64,000 bases of DNA from Solwaraspora sp. WMMD1047 (GCF_029626155.1 NZ_JARUBL010000001.1:1612001-1676000), one strand, 5' to 3'; shown: positions 34,253-45,846, numbered from the stretch's first letter. Translations and numbers: made by a program. Notes: a model not told the origin generated them from the sequence alone.

Positions 34253-35689
34253 GTGCAGCACCGGGCCCGCCCCGCCGGCCTGGGCCGGCCACTGCTTGTC
34301 GAGTCGGGTCTGGACCAGCCGCTCGCGGTGGTGACGGTCGGCCCGTCGGCCGGGGTCCGCTCCGCCGTGCTCGGCGTCCTGCTCGACACCACCGGTGCGG
34401 CGCTGCGGGTGCCCCGAGGCAGCTTCCTGGTGGTCGGCTACGGAGACCGGATCGACGGGCTGGCCTACGTGCCCGGCTACCGCGAACCAGTCGACCACCG
34501 CCCCGACCCGGTCGGCGCCGGGCCGGCGTTGGCCCGGCCACCACGTCGGGTCGAGCTGACCCGACCCGAGCCGCTGCTTCGCCACTTCGCCCTGGTCGAC
34601 ACCCCCGACCTGGCCACGCTCGGTGCGGCGGGCCAGCGGCTGGTGCTGGACGCGGTGGACCGCGGCGGGGCGCTGCTCGTGGCCGGCACCGCCGGCCGGC
34701 CGCTCGACGCCGCCGCAGTCGACCTGTTGACCGAGGTCTCCCGGGGCGACGCGGCGGTCTTCTTCGTGCTCACCCCGGCCACCGACGGCGGCTGGGACGG
34801 AGCACCGGATCCGGCGGCGGCGCTCGACCGGCACCGGGCCGAACTGCGGGTGGCGGTGCCGGCGCTCGCCGGGGCCGACTGGTTCGCCGTCGATCCGGCG
34901 ACGCCCGATCCGGCGGTGCTCCGGCGCGCGCTGCTCGACTGGGCCGGACCGGAGAGCCTGCGCCGGGCCAGTGTCCGCCCGCCGGTGCCCCCCGACGGCA
35001 GCCGACGGGTGCCGCTGGTGCCCGGCCGGCGGGTACCGGACTGGCCGGAGCAGCTCGACCGGCAGGCCCGCACGGCCGGCCACCGGCTGCGTCAGCACCT
35101 CGCCCTCGAACTGGCGAACATCCACCTGCGCTGCGTCCAGGCCGTCGTCTTCGGCGCCGGCTGCGCCGGCCTGCCGGAGGCGCTGGACCGGGAACTGCAC
35201 GCGTTGTCGTCGGTGGCCGTGACCGAGTGCGACGAGGCGGTCGACCGGCTTCTCGACGACACCCTGGCCCTGGTTCTCGATCCGGTGGCCGAGCCGGAGG
35301 TGCGCCGGCGGGTGGTCGCCGCCGTACGGTGGACCGTCGGCGGGCACCGGCCGTCCCGGGACCTGGAGCGGGTGTTGCTGGTGACCAACGCCGGCGAGGT
35401 GACCGTCGTCGCCGGCCGGGACGCCGTCGCCGCGCTGGCCGGCTACCCCACCGGCCGGTCCGACGCGATCCTGCCGCCGCTCGGGCTGGCGGTGGCCGGC
35501 GGCGCGTACCAGTTCTGGCGGACCCCGGCCAACGCCGACCCCGCTCGGGCCCGGTCCTGGCTGCGGCGCGCCCTGCGGGAGGTGGAGCTGGAGCTGTCGC
35601 GGGAGACCAACCGCCGGATAGAGGCCGTCCGGGTGGCCCTGACCGCGGTGCTCACCGACTCGGCTGAGCACGGCGTACTGCTGGCCTGA
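34253..35689 (+). CDS. Dynamin-like GTPase-fold protein with degenerate P-loop
   Basis: 478 residues. The G3-like motif LVDTPDL near residues 112-118 and a following ALLVAGTAGRP resemble bacterial dynamin-like GTPases. The helical C-terminal half is rich in Arg, Glu and Leu (LRRALREVELELSRETNRRI). The expected P-loop GxxxxGKS is replaced near residues 27-37 by VGPSAGVRSAVL, with no Lys, so GTP binding may be lost. GTG 34253 has GGGGAGG seven bases upstream; an upstream in-frame ATG at 34202 lacks one. Divergent from the LAL regulator with a 199-bp gap. Membrane remodelling or scaffolding is possible but unproven. Confidence 0.66.
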   Translation: MQHRARPAGLGRPLLVESGLDQPLAVVTVGPSAGVRSAVLGVLLDTTGAALRVPRGSFLVVGYGDRIDGLAYVPGYREPVDHRPDPVGAGPALARPPRRVELTRPEPLLRHFALVDTPDLATLGAAGQRLVLDAVDRGGALLVAGTAGRPLDAAAVDLLTEVSRGDAAVFFVLTPATDGGWDGAPDPAAALDRHRAELRVAVPALAGADWFAVDPATPDPAVLRRALLDWAGPESLRRASVRPPVPPDGSRRVPLVPGRRVPDWPEQLDRQARTAGHRLRQHLALELANIHLRCVQAVVFGAGCAGLPEALDRELHALSSVAVTECDEAVDRLLDDTLALVLDPVAEPEVRRRVVAAVRWTVGGHRPSRDLERVLLVTNAGEVTVVAGRDAVAALAGYPTGRSDAILPPLGLAVAGGAYQFWRTPANADPARARSWLRRALREVELELSRETNRRIEAVRVALTAVLTDSAEHGVLLA

Positions 35690-35761
35690 GCGGGTCGGCG
35701 AAAAGGAGATCCGGACGACCACGGTGTTCCGGTTCATCACTGGGGCCGATGCGGTGGCACG

Positions 35762-36061
35762 ATGGGGAACATGGCGGCTCCACAGGTTGCCCCGGTCGAG
35801 ACGCCGGAGACCGAAGAGGTGCCGGTCTCCGACCGGCTATGGGTGACGATCGTCTGGGACGACCCGGTGAACCTGATGTCCTACGTCACCTGGGTCTTCC
35901 AGAAGCTCTTCGGGTACAGCCACGAGAAGGCTGAGAAGCTGATGCTCGACGTGCACCAGAAGGGGCGGGCGGTGGTGTCCAGCGGGGCCCGGGAGCGGAT
36001 GGAACACGACGCCTCCCAGCTGCACGCGTACGGGCTCTGGGCGACGGTGGAGCGGGGGTGA
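35762..36061 (+). CDS. clpS: ATP-dependent Clp protease adaptor ClpS
   Basis: 99 residues. The ClpS core reads [20 protein letters not shown] and later [20 protein letters not shown]. It matches the family motifs: the NDD-like acidic pocket and the M-V-HxxG helix. It delivers N-degron substrates to ClpC/ClpP. The N-terminal extension of about 25 Glu/Pro-rich residues is normal. ATG 35762 or ATG 35771 may be used. The TGA overlaps the GTG of the DUF2017 gene, so the two are coupled. Ortholog of Rv1331. Confidence 0.93.
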   Translation: MGNMAAPQVAPVETPETEEVPVSDRLWVTIVWDDPVNLMSYVTWVFQKLFGYSHEKAEKLMLDVHQKGRAVVSSGARERMEHDASQLHAYGLWATVERG

Positions 36062-36558
36062 GCATGTTCCGGCGCTACGGCGCGCACTGCGTGGCCACCC
36101 TGGCCCCGGACGAGGTCCGGGTGCTGCGCAAGGTGGCCTCCGAGGTGGTCGGGCTGCTCACCGACGGCTTCGACCACTCCGATCCGGTGGTCGGGCGGCT
36201 CTTCCCGGACATCTACCCGGACGACCCGGCCGACTCGACGGAGTTCCGGCAGTACACCGAGGGTGAGCTCAAGACCGCCAAGATCGACCAGGCGGGCGCC
36301 GTGCTGGCCGCGCTGCCGCCCCCGACCGGCGGCGAGGTACGCCTCGACGCGGAGGCCGCCGAGGCGTGGCTGCGAGCCCTCAACGACGCCCGGCTGGCGA
36401 TGGGCACCCGACTGGAGATCAAGGACGGCATGGACCTGGGGGAGGAGCTGGACGAGGCGGTCCGGGTGGACCCCTCGTCCAGCCGGGTGTTCCAGTTGTC
36501 CGTCTACGCCTACCTCGGCTATCTGCAGGAGTCGTTGCTCAACGCGTTGATCGACTGA
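36058..36558 (+). CDS. DUF2017 domain protein
   Basis: 166 residues. It is the constant partner of clpS in actinobacteria (ortholog of Rv1332). It is helical, with [19 protein letters not shown] near residues 16-34, [20 protein letters not shown] near 47-66 and a C-terminal [20 protein letters not shown]. Described only as a putative regulator in Mycobacterium; no activity is proven. GTG 36058 overlaps the clpS stop by four bases; ATG 36064 is an alternative. It ends seven bases before the convergent aldo/keto reductase gene. Confidence 0.9.
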   Translation: MSMFRRYGAHCVATLAPDEVRVLRKVASEVVGLLTDGFDHSDPVVGRLFPDIYPDDPADSTEFRQYTEGELKTAKIDQAGAVLAALPPPTGGEVRLDAEAAEAWLRALNDARLAMGTRLEIKDGMDLGEELDEAVRVDPSSSRVFQLSVYAYLGYLQESLLNALID

Positions 36559-36565
36559 CCGGCGC

Positions 36566-37426
36566 TCAGGTGGCCGACAACGTCGCCAGCTCGGCCTCGT
36601 CGAGGACGAGATCAGCGGCGGCGGCCGAGTCCCGGATGGTCTCCGGCCGGCTCGCGCCGGGGATCGGCACCACCGTCGGCGACAACGCCAGCAACCAGGC
36701 CAGGCAGACCTGCTGCGGGCTGACCCCGCGGTCGGCGGCGACCCGGGCGAACGGGGCGAACCGGCCACCCAGCTCGCCGGCCCGGGCGATGCCGCCCAGC
36801 GGCGACCACGGCAGGAACGCCAGCCCCAGCTCGGCGCTGAGCCGCAGCTCCGGCTCGGAGCTGCGGAAGGCCGGGGAGAACTGGTTCTGCACCGAGACCA
36901 GCCGGTCACCGAGGATCTCCCGGGCCTGCCGGATCTGGTCCGGGTCGGCGTTGGAGATGCCCGCCATCCGGACCTTGCCGGCGTCGACCAGGTCCCGGAT
37001 CGCGCCGATCGAGTCCGCGTACGGGACGTCGGGGTCGGGCCGGTGGTGCTGGTACAGGCCGATCGCCTCGACCCCGAGCCGCTTGAGGGACGCCTCGCAG
37101 GCCGCCTTCAGATATTCCGGCGAGCTGTTCTTCGTCCAGCTGCCGTCGCCGGGGCGCAGGTGGCCGCCCTTCGTGGCGACCAGCACCGCCGAGGTGTCCC
37201 CGCCGTAGCTGGCCAGCGCCCGGGCGATCAGGGACTCGTTGTGCCCGACCTCGTCGGCGTGCAGGTGGTACGCGTCGGCGGTGTCGATGAGGGTGATCCC
37301 GGCGTCCAGCGCGGCGTGCACGGTCCGCACCGAACGCTGCTCGTCCGGCCGGCCCTCGATCGACATCGGCATGCCACCGAGCCCGATCGCGCTCACCGGC
37401 ACGTCACCTATCTGTCGTTGTCTCAT
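36566..37426 (-). CDS. Aldo/keto reductase
   Basis: 286 residues. Barrel enzyme motifs: ALDAGITLIDTADAYHL (catalytic Asp and Tyr near residues 44-58), VATKGGHLRPG (Lys near 87) and GLYQHHRPDPDVPYADS (His near 122). It ends with SPTVVPIPGASRPETIRDSA, the NADP-binding part. It is a second, distinct family member in the window (the first is at 19121) and resembles the voltage-channel beta/pyridoxal reductase-like branch. ATG 37426 has GAGGAG eight bases upstream. It interrupts the conserved clpS-mec gene order on the opposite strand, so it is probably a later insertion. Confidence 0.88.
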   Translation of the reverse strand: MRQRQIGDVPVSAIGLGGMPMSIEGRPDEQRSVRTVHAALDAGITLIDTADAYHLHADEVGHNESLIARALASYGGDTSAVLVATKGGHLRPGDGSWTKNSSPEYLKAACEASLKRLGVEAIGLYQHHRPDPDVPYADSIGAIRDLVDAGKVRMAGISNADPDQIRQAREILGDRLVSVQNQFSPAFRSSEPELRLSAELGLAFLPWSPLGGIARAGELGGRFAPFARVAADRGVSPQQVCLAWLLALSPTVVPIPGASRPETIRDSAAAADLVLDEAELATLSAT

Positions 37427-37590
37427 TCTTCGGGCTCCTCTGTCGGTTCGTGGCACCAGTTTCGGCTGGTCCGGGTAGCAAGTTTCTCCCGGCCGTGACG
37501 CGGAAAACCCGCTGTCGGGCGCCGGTGGGGCGGTTGTCGCGTGACGCCGGCCACGCCCCGGGGCCGGGGGCAGGCGGTACGCTGGGTGCC

Positions 37591-39469
<1,879 letters not shown>

Positions 39470-39700
39470 CGCCGACATCCGACAATTACTCAGAGTAGCT
39501 GGTCGTGCCTGGTCAACGCCGAGATGCTTCGCTTTCGCCGTGGTCACGGCGGTGTCACCTTCGCGACAAGAACCACCGGATCTTTCTTGCGCCCACGCGT
39601 CGCGGCGTAGGCTGCGCAGCGTGACAGGCGCTCCGACAATGATTCTTTTTTCCGTGGTCGGCGGGCTGACCGTGACGATCAGTGACTACGGGACGACCGG

Positions 39701-40447
39701 ATGCGACTGACCGTTCTGGGCTGCGCCGGGAGCTTCCCCGGTCCGGAGTCCGCCTGCTCCGCCTACCTGGTGGAGGCCGAGGGCTTCCGCCTGCTCGTCG
39801 ATTTCGGCTCCGGGTCGCTGACCGCCCTGCAGCGCTACGCCGGCCTCAACGCCGTCGACGCGATCCTCCTGACCCACCTGCACTGCGACCACATGCTCGA
39901 CGCGGTCACCTACGTGGTGGTCCGCCGGTACGCCCCGGACGGGCCGTACCCGGCGCTGCCGGTCTACGCGCCGGCCGGCGCCCCGGACCGCATCGCCAGC
40001 GCCTACAGCCAGGACGAGGGCCCGGTCGACGACGTCTACACCTTCTACGGCCTGCAGCCCGGCAGCTTCCCGATCGGGCCGTTCGCGGTCACCGTCGACC
40101 GGGTCAACCATCCGGTCGAAACCTACGGCGTACGCCTGGAGCACGGCGATCGGACGCTTGTCTACTCGTCCGACACCGCCCCCTGCGAGTCGCTGCTGCG
40201 GTTGGCCCACGGCGCCGACATGTTCCTCTGCGAGGCCAGCTACCTCGACGGCGTGGACAACCCGCCGGACCTGCACCTGACCGGCCGGGAGGCCGGCGAG
40301 ATCGCCACCAAGGCGGAGGTCGGCAGGCTCCTGCTCACCCACCTGGTGCCCGCCTGGGGCAGCGAGGCGGACACCTTCGAGGCGGCCGTGGGCGCGTTCG
40401 CGGGGCCGGTCGAGATCGTCCGCCCCGGCGCCCGCTACGACGTCTGA
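39701..40447 (+). CDS. MBL-fold metallo-hydrolase, Rv1339-like
   Basis: 248 residues. Metal site THLHCDHM near residues 66-73, with later His in VNHPVETYG (about 146) and Asp in YSSDTAP. RNase Z-like layout with an N-terminal MRLTVLGCAGSFPGPES. By synteny it is the ortholog of Rv1339, which has been reported as an atypical class II cAMP phosphodiesterase in mycobacteria; this is from established knowledge, not tested here. The start is the ATG at 39701. The rhomboid and murI genes found nearby in Mycobacterium are absent. The 231-bp gap before it shows no gene or clear promoter. Confidence 0.88.
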   Translation: MRLTVLGCAGSFPGPESACSAYLVEAEGFRLLVDFGSGSLTALQRYAGLNAVDAILLTHLHCDHMLDAVTYVVVRRYAPDGPYPALPVYAPAGAPDRIASAYSQDEGPVDDVYTFYGLQPGSFPIGPFAVTVDRVNHPVETYGVRLEHGDRTLVYSSDTAPCESLLRLAHGADMFLCEASYLDGVDNPPDLHLTGREAGEIATKAEVGRLLLTHLVPAWGSEADTFEAAVGAFAGPVEIVRPGARYDV

Positions 40448-40561
40448 GCCCGCAGCCCGGCGGGGCCGGCGAAACGGGTATCGGCATCTTGTGCGCCGAT
40501 GTTCGCCGGCCGGTCAGCTTGCCGTAGCCGGCCGCACCGGCCCGGCCCGCACGGTGAGCGC

Positions 40562-41713
40562 ATGCGTATCGCTGTCGTCACCGAGTCCTTCGCCCCGGAC
40601 CTCAACGGCGTGGCGCACTCCGTGCTCCGAACCGCCGAGCACCTGCTCGCCCGCGGCCATCAGCCGGTCGTCATCGCGCCGGCGCCGGCCGCCGGGCAGC
40701 GGATGGTCGGCGAAGCCCATCCCTACCCCGTCATCCGGGTGCCCAGCGTCGGGGTGCCCCGGTACCGCAGCTTCCGGCTCGGCCTGCCCACCCCCCGGCT
40801 GGCCGAGGCGCTGCTCGGCGCCGACCCGGACGTCGTCCACCTGGCCAGCCCGTTCGTGCTCGGCGCGCGGGCGATGACCGTGGCCGGGCAGCACGGGCTG
40901 CCGACGGTCGCCGTCTACCAGACCGACGTGGCCGCGTACGCCCGCGCGTACCACCTCGGCTGGGGTGAGGCGGCGGCGTGGCGGTGGCTGCGGACCATCC
41001 ACAACGCCGCCGACCGGACGCTGGCGCCCTCCACCGCCGCCGCCGACGCGTTGGCCGCCAACGGGGTCCAGCGGGTGAGCCTGTGGCGGCGCGGGGTGGA
41101 CGCGGTCCGGTTCCACCCGGACCGCCGGGACATAGACCTGCACCGCCGGCTAGCGCCCGCCGGCGAGACGCTCGTCGGCTTCGTCGGCCGGCTCGCCGTC
41201 GAGAAGCGGGTCGATCTGCTGGCCGCCACCTGCGCGCTGCCCGGGGTGCGGGTGGTGGTGGTCGGGGACGGGCCGGCCCGCGCCGACCTGGAGCGGCAGT
41301 TGCCGCAGGCGACCTTCCTGGGCGCCTGCCACGGGGAGCACCTGGCCCACCTCTACGCCACCCTCGACGTCTTCGCCCACACCGGCCCGTACGAGACGTT
41401 CGGCCAGACCGTGCAGGAGGCGATGGCGTCCGGCCTGCCGGTGGTGGCGCCGGCCGCGGGCGGCGTACAGGATCTGGTGGAGCCCGGCCGGACCGGGCTG
41501 GTGGTGCCGCCCGGTGACGGTGCGTCGCTGGCCGCCGCGGTGGCCGAGCTGGCTGCCGATCCGGCGCGGCGGCGGGCGTACGGCGCGACGGCCCGCGCCA
41601 CCGTGGCCGGGCGGAGCTGGGCGGCCGTCGGCGACGAGCTGATCGATCACTACCGGGCCGCTGCCGCCCGCACCCGCCGGTTGGTACCCGGAACCTACCG
41701 CCTCGCGGCCTGA
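40562..41713 (+). CDS. GT4 family glycosyltransferase, mannosyltransferase-like
   Basis: 383 residues, GT-B fold. N-terminal AVVTESFAPDLNGVAHSVLR, middle VGFVGRLAVEKRVDLLAA near residues 203-220. The donor-binding EX7E-like motif near 282-305 (GPYETFGQTVQEAMASGLPV) has both glutamates. It resembles MgtA-type GDP-mannose-dependent alpha-mannosyltransferases, which add mannose to glycolipid or lipomannan precursors; this is suggested, not proven. ATG 40562. It sits between the MBL gene and rph, an insertion relative to the M. tuberculosis order. Confidence 0.86.
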   Translation: MRIAVVTESFAPDLNGVAHSVLRTAEHLLARGHQPVVIAPAPAAGQRMVGEAHPYPVIRVPSVGVPRYRSFRLGLPTPRLAEALLGADPDVVHLASPFVLGARAMTVAGQHGLPTVAVYQTDVAAYARAYHLGWGEAAAWRWLRTIHNAADRTLAPSTAAADALAANGVQRVSLWRRGVDAVRFHPDRRDIDLHRRLAPAGETLVGFVGRLAVEKRVDLLAATCALPGVRVVVVGDGPARADLERQLPQATFLGACHGEHLAHLYATLDVFAHTGPYETFGQTVQEAMASGLPVVAPAAGGVQDLVEPGRTGLVVPPGDGASLAAAVAELAADPARRRAYGATARATVAGRSWAAVGDELIDHYRAAAARTRRLVPGTYRLAA

Positions 41714-41897
41714 CGGCCGCGGCGCGGCCCTCCGGCGGTGCTGCGTCCCTCCGGCGGGTGGTGCGGCGGTCGGTTGGCGCCGGGCCAGCGCCGCGCCGCC
41801 CGGCGGTCCCGTCGCGCCGCGCCGCCGACCGGCTGGCCGGGACCGGCGGGCCGGGGGCACCACGGGGGCCGGTTCGGCGTACGCATAGGCTGCCGGC

Positions 41898-42626
41898 ATG
41901 GCGCGACCCGACGGGCGGCAGCCCGACCAACTTCGTCCGGTGACTCTGACCCGCCAGTGGAGCCGGCACCCGGAGGGCTCGGTGCTTGTCGAGTTCGGGG
42001 ACACCCGGGTGCTCTGCACGGCGAGCGTGATCGAGGGTGTGCCGCGCTGGCGGCGCGGCTCCGGGCTGGGCTGGGTGACCGCCGAGTACTCGATGCTGCC
42101 GCGGGCCACCACCACCCGGTCCGACCGGGAGAGCGTGAAGGGCCGCATCGGTGGGCGTACCCACGAGATCTCCCGGCTGATCGGGCGCAGCCTGCGGGCC
42201 TGCCTCGACCTGAAGGCGCTCGGCGAGAACTCGGTGACCCTCGACTGCGACGTGTTGCAGGCCGACGGCGGCACCCGGACGGCGGCGATCACCGGTGCCT
42301 ACGTCGCCCTCTACGACGCGGTGCTCTGGCTGGCCGGGCGGAAGGCCCTGGTGGGTCAGCCGGCCGCGGTGATGCACCGCTCGGTGGCGGCGGTGAGTGT
42401 CGGGATCATCGACGGCGAGCCCCGGCTGGATCTGGACTACGCCGAGGATGTCACCGCCGAGGTGGACATGAACGTGGTCTGCACGGGCGCCGGGGATTTC
42501 GTCGAGGTGCAGGGCACCGGGGAGGCCGGAGTCTTCGCCCGCGACCAGCTCGACGCGTTGCTGGATCTGGGGGTGGCCGGCTGCGCGGAGCTCGCCGGCC
42601 TGCAGCGGAAGGCGCTCGACCTGTGA
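41898..42626 (+). CDS. rph: Ribonuclease PH
   Basis: 242 residues, a phosphorolytic 3-prime exoribonuclease that trims tRNA precursors. Typical elements are [20 protein letters not shown] at the start, the substrate-binding [20 protein letters not shown] near residues 74-93, and [20 protein letters not shown] near 176-195. ATG 41898 lies six bases after a -10 TAGGCT (41886-41891) with no ribosome site, so probably leaderless. It overlaps rdgB by four bases (GTGA). Ortholog of Rv1340. Confidence 0.95.
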   Translation: MARPDGRQPDQLRPVTLTRQWSRHPEGSVLVEFGDTRVLCTASVIEGVPRWRRGSGLGWVTAEYSMLPRATTTRSDRESVKGRIGGRTHEISRLIGRSLRACLDLKALGENSVTLDCDVLQADGGTRTAAITGAYVALYDAVLWLAGRKALVGQPAAVMHRSVAAVSVGIIDGEPRLDLDYAEDVTAEVDMNVVCTGAGDFVEVQGTGEAGVFARDQLDALLDLGVAGCAELAGLQRKALDL

Positions 42627-43240
42627 CCCGCCTGCTGTTGGCGACCCGCAACGCCAAGAAGCTGGCCGAGCTGCAGCGGATCCTGGACGGCTCGCTGGGG
42701 CGGGAGCGGGTCGAGCTGATCGGGCTGGCCGACGTGCCGGAGTACCAGGAGCTGCCGGAGACCGGGCTGACCTTCGGTGAGAACGCGTTGATCAAGGCCC
42801 GGGAGGGCTGCCGGCAGACCGGTCTGCCCACGGTCGCCGACGACTCCGGGCTGGCGGTCGACGCGCTCGGCGGCATGCCGGGGGTGTTCAGCGCCCGCTG
42901 GTCCGGCCGGCACGGCGACGACCAGGCAAACCTGGACCTGGTGCTGGCCCAGATCGGCGACGTGCCGGACGAGCACCGGGGGGCGGCGTTCGTCTGCGCG
43001 GTGGCGTTGGTGCTGCCGGGTGGCAAGGAGCACCTGGTCGAGGGGAGGCAGCCCGGCCGGCTGCTGCGGGCCGGGCGCGGCGACGGCGGCTTCGGCTACG
43101 ACCCGATCTTCCTGGGCGAGGGGCAGGACCGGACGAACGCCGAGCTGACCGGGGCCGAGAAGGACGCGATCAGCCACCGGGGTAAGGCGTTGCGGCTGCT
43201 GGCCAAGCTGCTCACGAAGGTGCTGCCGGCCGGCGCCTGA
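42623..43240 (+). CDS. rdgB: XTP/dITP diphosphatase (RdgB/HAM1)
   Basis: 205 residues, a non-canonical purine NTP pyrophosphatase. Motifs: [18 protein letters not shown] near residues 4-21 (nucleotide-binding TxNxxK), [20 protein letters not shown] near 69-88, and [19 protein letters not shown] near the C-terminus. It removes inosine and xanthosine triphosphates. GTG 42623 overlaps the rph stop. It ends three bases before the convergent TetR gene. Ortholog of Rv1341. Confidence 0.94.
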   Translation: MTRLLLATRNAKKLAELQRILDGSLGRERVELIGLADVPEYQELPETGLTFGENALIKAREGCRQTGLPTVADDSGLAVDALGGMPGVFSARWSGRHGDDQANLDLVLAQIGDVPDEHRGAAFVCAVALVLPGGKEHLVEGRQPGRLLRAGRGDGGFGYDPIFLGEGQDRTNAELTGAEKDAISHRGKALRLLAKLLTKVLPAGA

Positions 43241-43243
43241 CGG

Positions 43244-43828
43244 TCACCGTCCGCCGGGGGCCAGGGCCTTGCGCAGGGTACGCACGCAGAGGTCCAACGC
43301 GTCGTAGCGGGCCACGCCGTTCTCGGTGGTGTGCTGCCAGGCAGCGTAGAGCAGGCACCAGAGCGTCTCGCGGGCCCAGCGGGGGTCCATCGCGGGGTCG
43401 ATGGTGCCGTCGGCGTGGCCCCGCTTGACCAGGTCGAGCAGGGCCAGGTCGCACTCGGTGTCCTGCTGCCACTGCTGGCCGGCCGTGACCTGCGGGTCGT
43501 TGAAGGCCAGCAGCAGGGTCTCGCCGAGTTCGAAGTATTCGCGGCAGACCCGTTCCATCGCCTCGATCGCCGTCCCGCTGGTCAGTCGGGCCTGGTCGGT
43601 GGCGCCCGCCACCCGGTCGAGGATGTGGCTGCCGAGCGCGGCCATCAGGTCGGAGCGTTCGGGGAAGTAGCGGTGCAGGGTGGTGCGCCCGACCGACGCC
43701 TCGACGGCGATCTCGGCGAGCGAGGCGCTCTGGTCGCGGGAGAGCACCGCGATGGCCGCGTCCAGGATGGCGCGCCGGGTCCGGGCCCGCGATCCGGACT
43801 CGTCGACGACCGACCGTGGCTGGCTCAT
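43244..43828 (-). CDS. TetR family regulator of the adjacent ABC exporter
   Basis: 194 residues. The helix-turn-helix near 20-65 contains SLAEIAVEASVGRTTLHRYF; the ligand-binding domain is helical. Divergent from the ABC transporter at 43910 with an 81-bp gap that contains a clear inverted repeat. It is therefore expected to repress the exporter until a drug-like ligand binds. Start ATG 43828. Its 3-prime end is three bases from rdgB. Confidence 0.88.
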   Translation of the reverse strand: MSQPRSVVDESGSRARTRRAILDAAIAVLSRDQSASLAEIAVEASVGRTTLHRYFPERSDLMAALGSHILDRVAGATDQARLTSGTAIEAMERVCREYFELGETLLLAFNDPQVTAGQQWQQDTECDLALLDLVKRGHADGTIDPAMDPRWARETLWCLLYAAWQHTTENGVARYDALDLCVRTLRKALAPGGR

Positions 43829-43882
43829 AAGACCCTCAATATAAGCGATGAACTGCCACTTCGGTAATTCGTTTGACCGTAC

Positions 43883-43900
43883 TGGAACAGAGGTGTTCCA
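43883..43900. promoter_or_regulatory. TetR-type operator upstream of the ABC exporter
   Basis: TGGAACA-GAGG-TGTTCCA: perfect seven-base arms around four bases, within the 81-bp divergent gap and 9 bases before the ABC gene start. A -35-like TTGACC (43873-43878) precedes it, so binding would block the promoter. Confidence 0.75.
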
Positions 43901-43909
43901 ATCAGAGGT

Positions 43910-45736
43910 ATGGCTGACCCATCTTCTCGGCAGCAGCGTCTTCCCCGGCTCCGGCTGATCTGGTCCTTCGCCCGCCCCCACACCCGCACCCTCGCCTTCG
44001 GGCTGCTGCTCGCCCTGCTCGGGTCGGCCGCCGGCCTCGCCACCCCGATGGTGACCAAGTGGGTCCTCGACTCGCTGGCCGCCGAGGGGTCGCTGACCGC
44101 CCCCGTGGTCGGCCTGCTGATCCTGACGGTGGTCGGGGTGGTCATCTGGGTCTGGCAGTGGATCCTGCTCGGGTCGCTCGGCGAACGGGTGGTCTTCGAC
44201 GTGCGCCGGTCGATGGTGCACCGGCTGTTCCGGGCCACCGTCCCGGCCATCAACGGCCGCCCGACCGGCGAGTTCACCACCCGGGTCACCTCCGACACCG
44301 TGCTGCTGCGGGAGGCCGCCGCCAGCAGCCTGATCGAACTGCTCAACGGCGCCGTCATGCTGGTCGGCACGCTGGTGCTGATGGGCGTACTCGACCTGGT
44401 TCTGCTCGGCACCACGATGGCGGCCGTGGCCGTGGTGACGGCCCTGTTCCTGGTGCTGATGCCGGCCATCGCCAAGGCGCAGGAGCGGGCCCAGGAACAC
44501 GTCGGCCGGCTCGGCGCGGTGCTGGAGGGTAGCCTGCGGGCGATCCGGACGGTGAAGGTGAGCCGGGCCGAGGAGCGGCAGGCCGAGCTGATCGTCGCGG
44601 AGGCCCGCGAGTCGGCCAGGTACAGCATCCGGGCGGTACGCCGCCAGGCGACCGCGATGAGCATCTCCTGGACCGGCGTGCAGCTCGCCATCATCCTGAT
44701 CCTCGGCATCGGCGCCTGGCGGGTCAGCGAGGGACTGCTCCCGGTCTCCAGCCTGATCGCCTTCCTGCTCTACGCGTTCGCGCTGATGGGACCGATCACC
44801 TCGTTGAGTCAGCACGTGACCGCGCTGCAGGCCGGCATCGCCGCCGCCGGCCGGATCCGCGAGATCGACGCCCTCCCGGTCGAGACCGACCCCCCGACGG
44901 GGGCGCCTCCGGACGGCGACGCGCGGTCGCGGTCCGGCCAGGCCCCATCGGGTACGCCGGAAGCGCCCGAGCCTGCCGTGTTGGAGCTGCGGGGCGTGAC
45001 GGCCAGCTACGGTCCCGGCCTGCCGCCGGCCGTGCGCGGGATCGACCTGGCCATCCCGCGCCGGGGACACGTCGCGATCGTGGGCCCCTCCGGCGCCGGC
45101 AAGACCACCCTCTTCTCGCTGATCCTGCGCTTCATCACCGCGCAGGACGGCGAGCTGTTCCTGGACGGCCAGCCGTACGCCGGGCTCGGCCACGCACAGG
45201 TGCGCGCCCGGCTGGCGTACGTCGAGCAGGACGCCCCGGTGGTGCCCGGCACCATCCGGGAGAACCTGGTCTTCTCCCACCCCGACGCCGACGAGGCGGA
45301 GCTGCGCCGGGTGCTGCGCGAGGTCCGGCTGGACGACAAGATCGACTCGCTCGGTGGCGGTCTGGACACCGAGCTGACGCCGTCGTCGATGTCCGGTGGC
45401 CAGCGGCAGCGGGTGGCGCTGGCCCGGGCCATCCTGCGCGCCCCCGACGTGCTGCTGCTGGACGAGGCGACCGCCCAGGTGGACGCCATCACCGAGGCGG
45501 CCATCCACGACTGCATCCGGAGCCGGGCCGAGGTGGGCGCCGTGGTGACAATCGCGCACCGCCTCTCGACGGTGATCGACGCGGACACCATCATCGTGAT
45601 GGAGGCGGGCCGGATCCGCGCCCGGGGCGACCACGAGACCCTGCTGGCGACCGACGCGCTCTACCGCGACCTGATCGAGGCCCTGCGCATCGCCCAACCC
45701 GCCGAGGACCTGCCGATCCCCGCCACCACCGGCTGA
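43910..45736 (+). CDS. ABC multidrug exporter, fused permease and ATPase
   Basis: 608 residues. Six membrane helices occupy about 20-310. The nucleotide-binding domain spans about 355-590: Walker A GPSGAGKTT near 395, Q-loop YVEQDAPVVPG near 440, signature MSGGQRQRVALARA near 493 and Walker B VLLLDEATAQVD near 515. It is a half-transporter of the ABCB/MsbA-like class that should dimerise to export a lipophilic compound. The acidic, Gly-rich linker around 325-350 is longer than usual. ATG 43910. Control by the divergent TetR is likely. Confidence 0.92.
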   Translation: MADPSSRQQRLPRLRLIWSFARPHTRTLAFGLLLALLGSAAGLATPMVTKWVLDSLAAEGSLTAPVVGLLILTVVGVVIWVWQWILLGSLGERVVFDVRRSMVHRLFRATVPAINGRPTGEFTTRVTSDTVLLREAAASSLIELLNGAVMLVGTLVLMGVLDLVLLGTTMAAVAVVTALFLVLMPAIAKAQERAQEHVGRLGAVLEGSLRAIRTVKVSRAEERQAELIVAEARESARYSIRAVRRQATAMSISWTGVQLAIILILGIGAWRVSEGLLPVSSLIAFLLYAFALMGPITSLSQHVTALQAGIAAAGRIREIDALPVETDPPTGAPPDGDARSRSGQAPSGTPEAPEPAVLELRGVTASYGPGLPPAVRGIDLAIPRRGHVAIVGPSGAGKTTLFSLILRFITAQDGELFLDGQPYAGLGHAQVRARLAYVEQDAPVVPGTIRENLVFSHPDADEAELRRVLREVRLDDKIDSLGGGLDTELTPSSMSGGQRQRVALARAILRAPDVLLLDEATAQVDAITEAAIHDCIRSRAEVGAVVTIAHRLSTVIDADTIIVMEAGRIRARGDHETLLATDALYRDLIEALRIAQPAEDLPIPATTG

Positions 45737-45743
45737 GCCGGCG

Positions 45744-45760
45744 GGTCGGCTCGCCCGACC
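45744..45760 (+). terminator. Short hairpin after the ABC exporter gene
   Basis: GGTCGG (45744-45749) and CCGACC (45755-45760) form a six-base stem with a five-base loop eight bases after the stop. It lacks a T-run. A weak terminator is likely. Confidence 0.45.
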
Positions 45761-45846
45761 GCTGTCGACGGGGTGGCCGGGCGGTGGAGGTACGCTCGCG
45801 TCGCGTCCCAGGTTGAGAAGATGCCGAGGCTGGAGGTGCGACGCCG

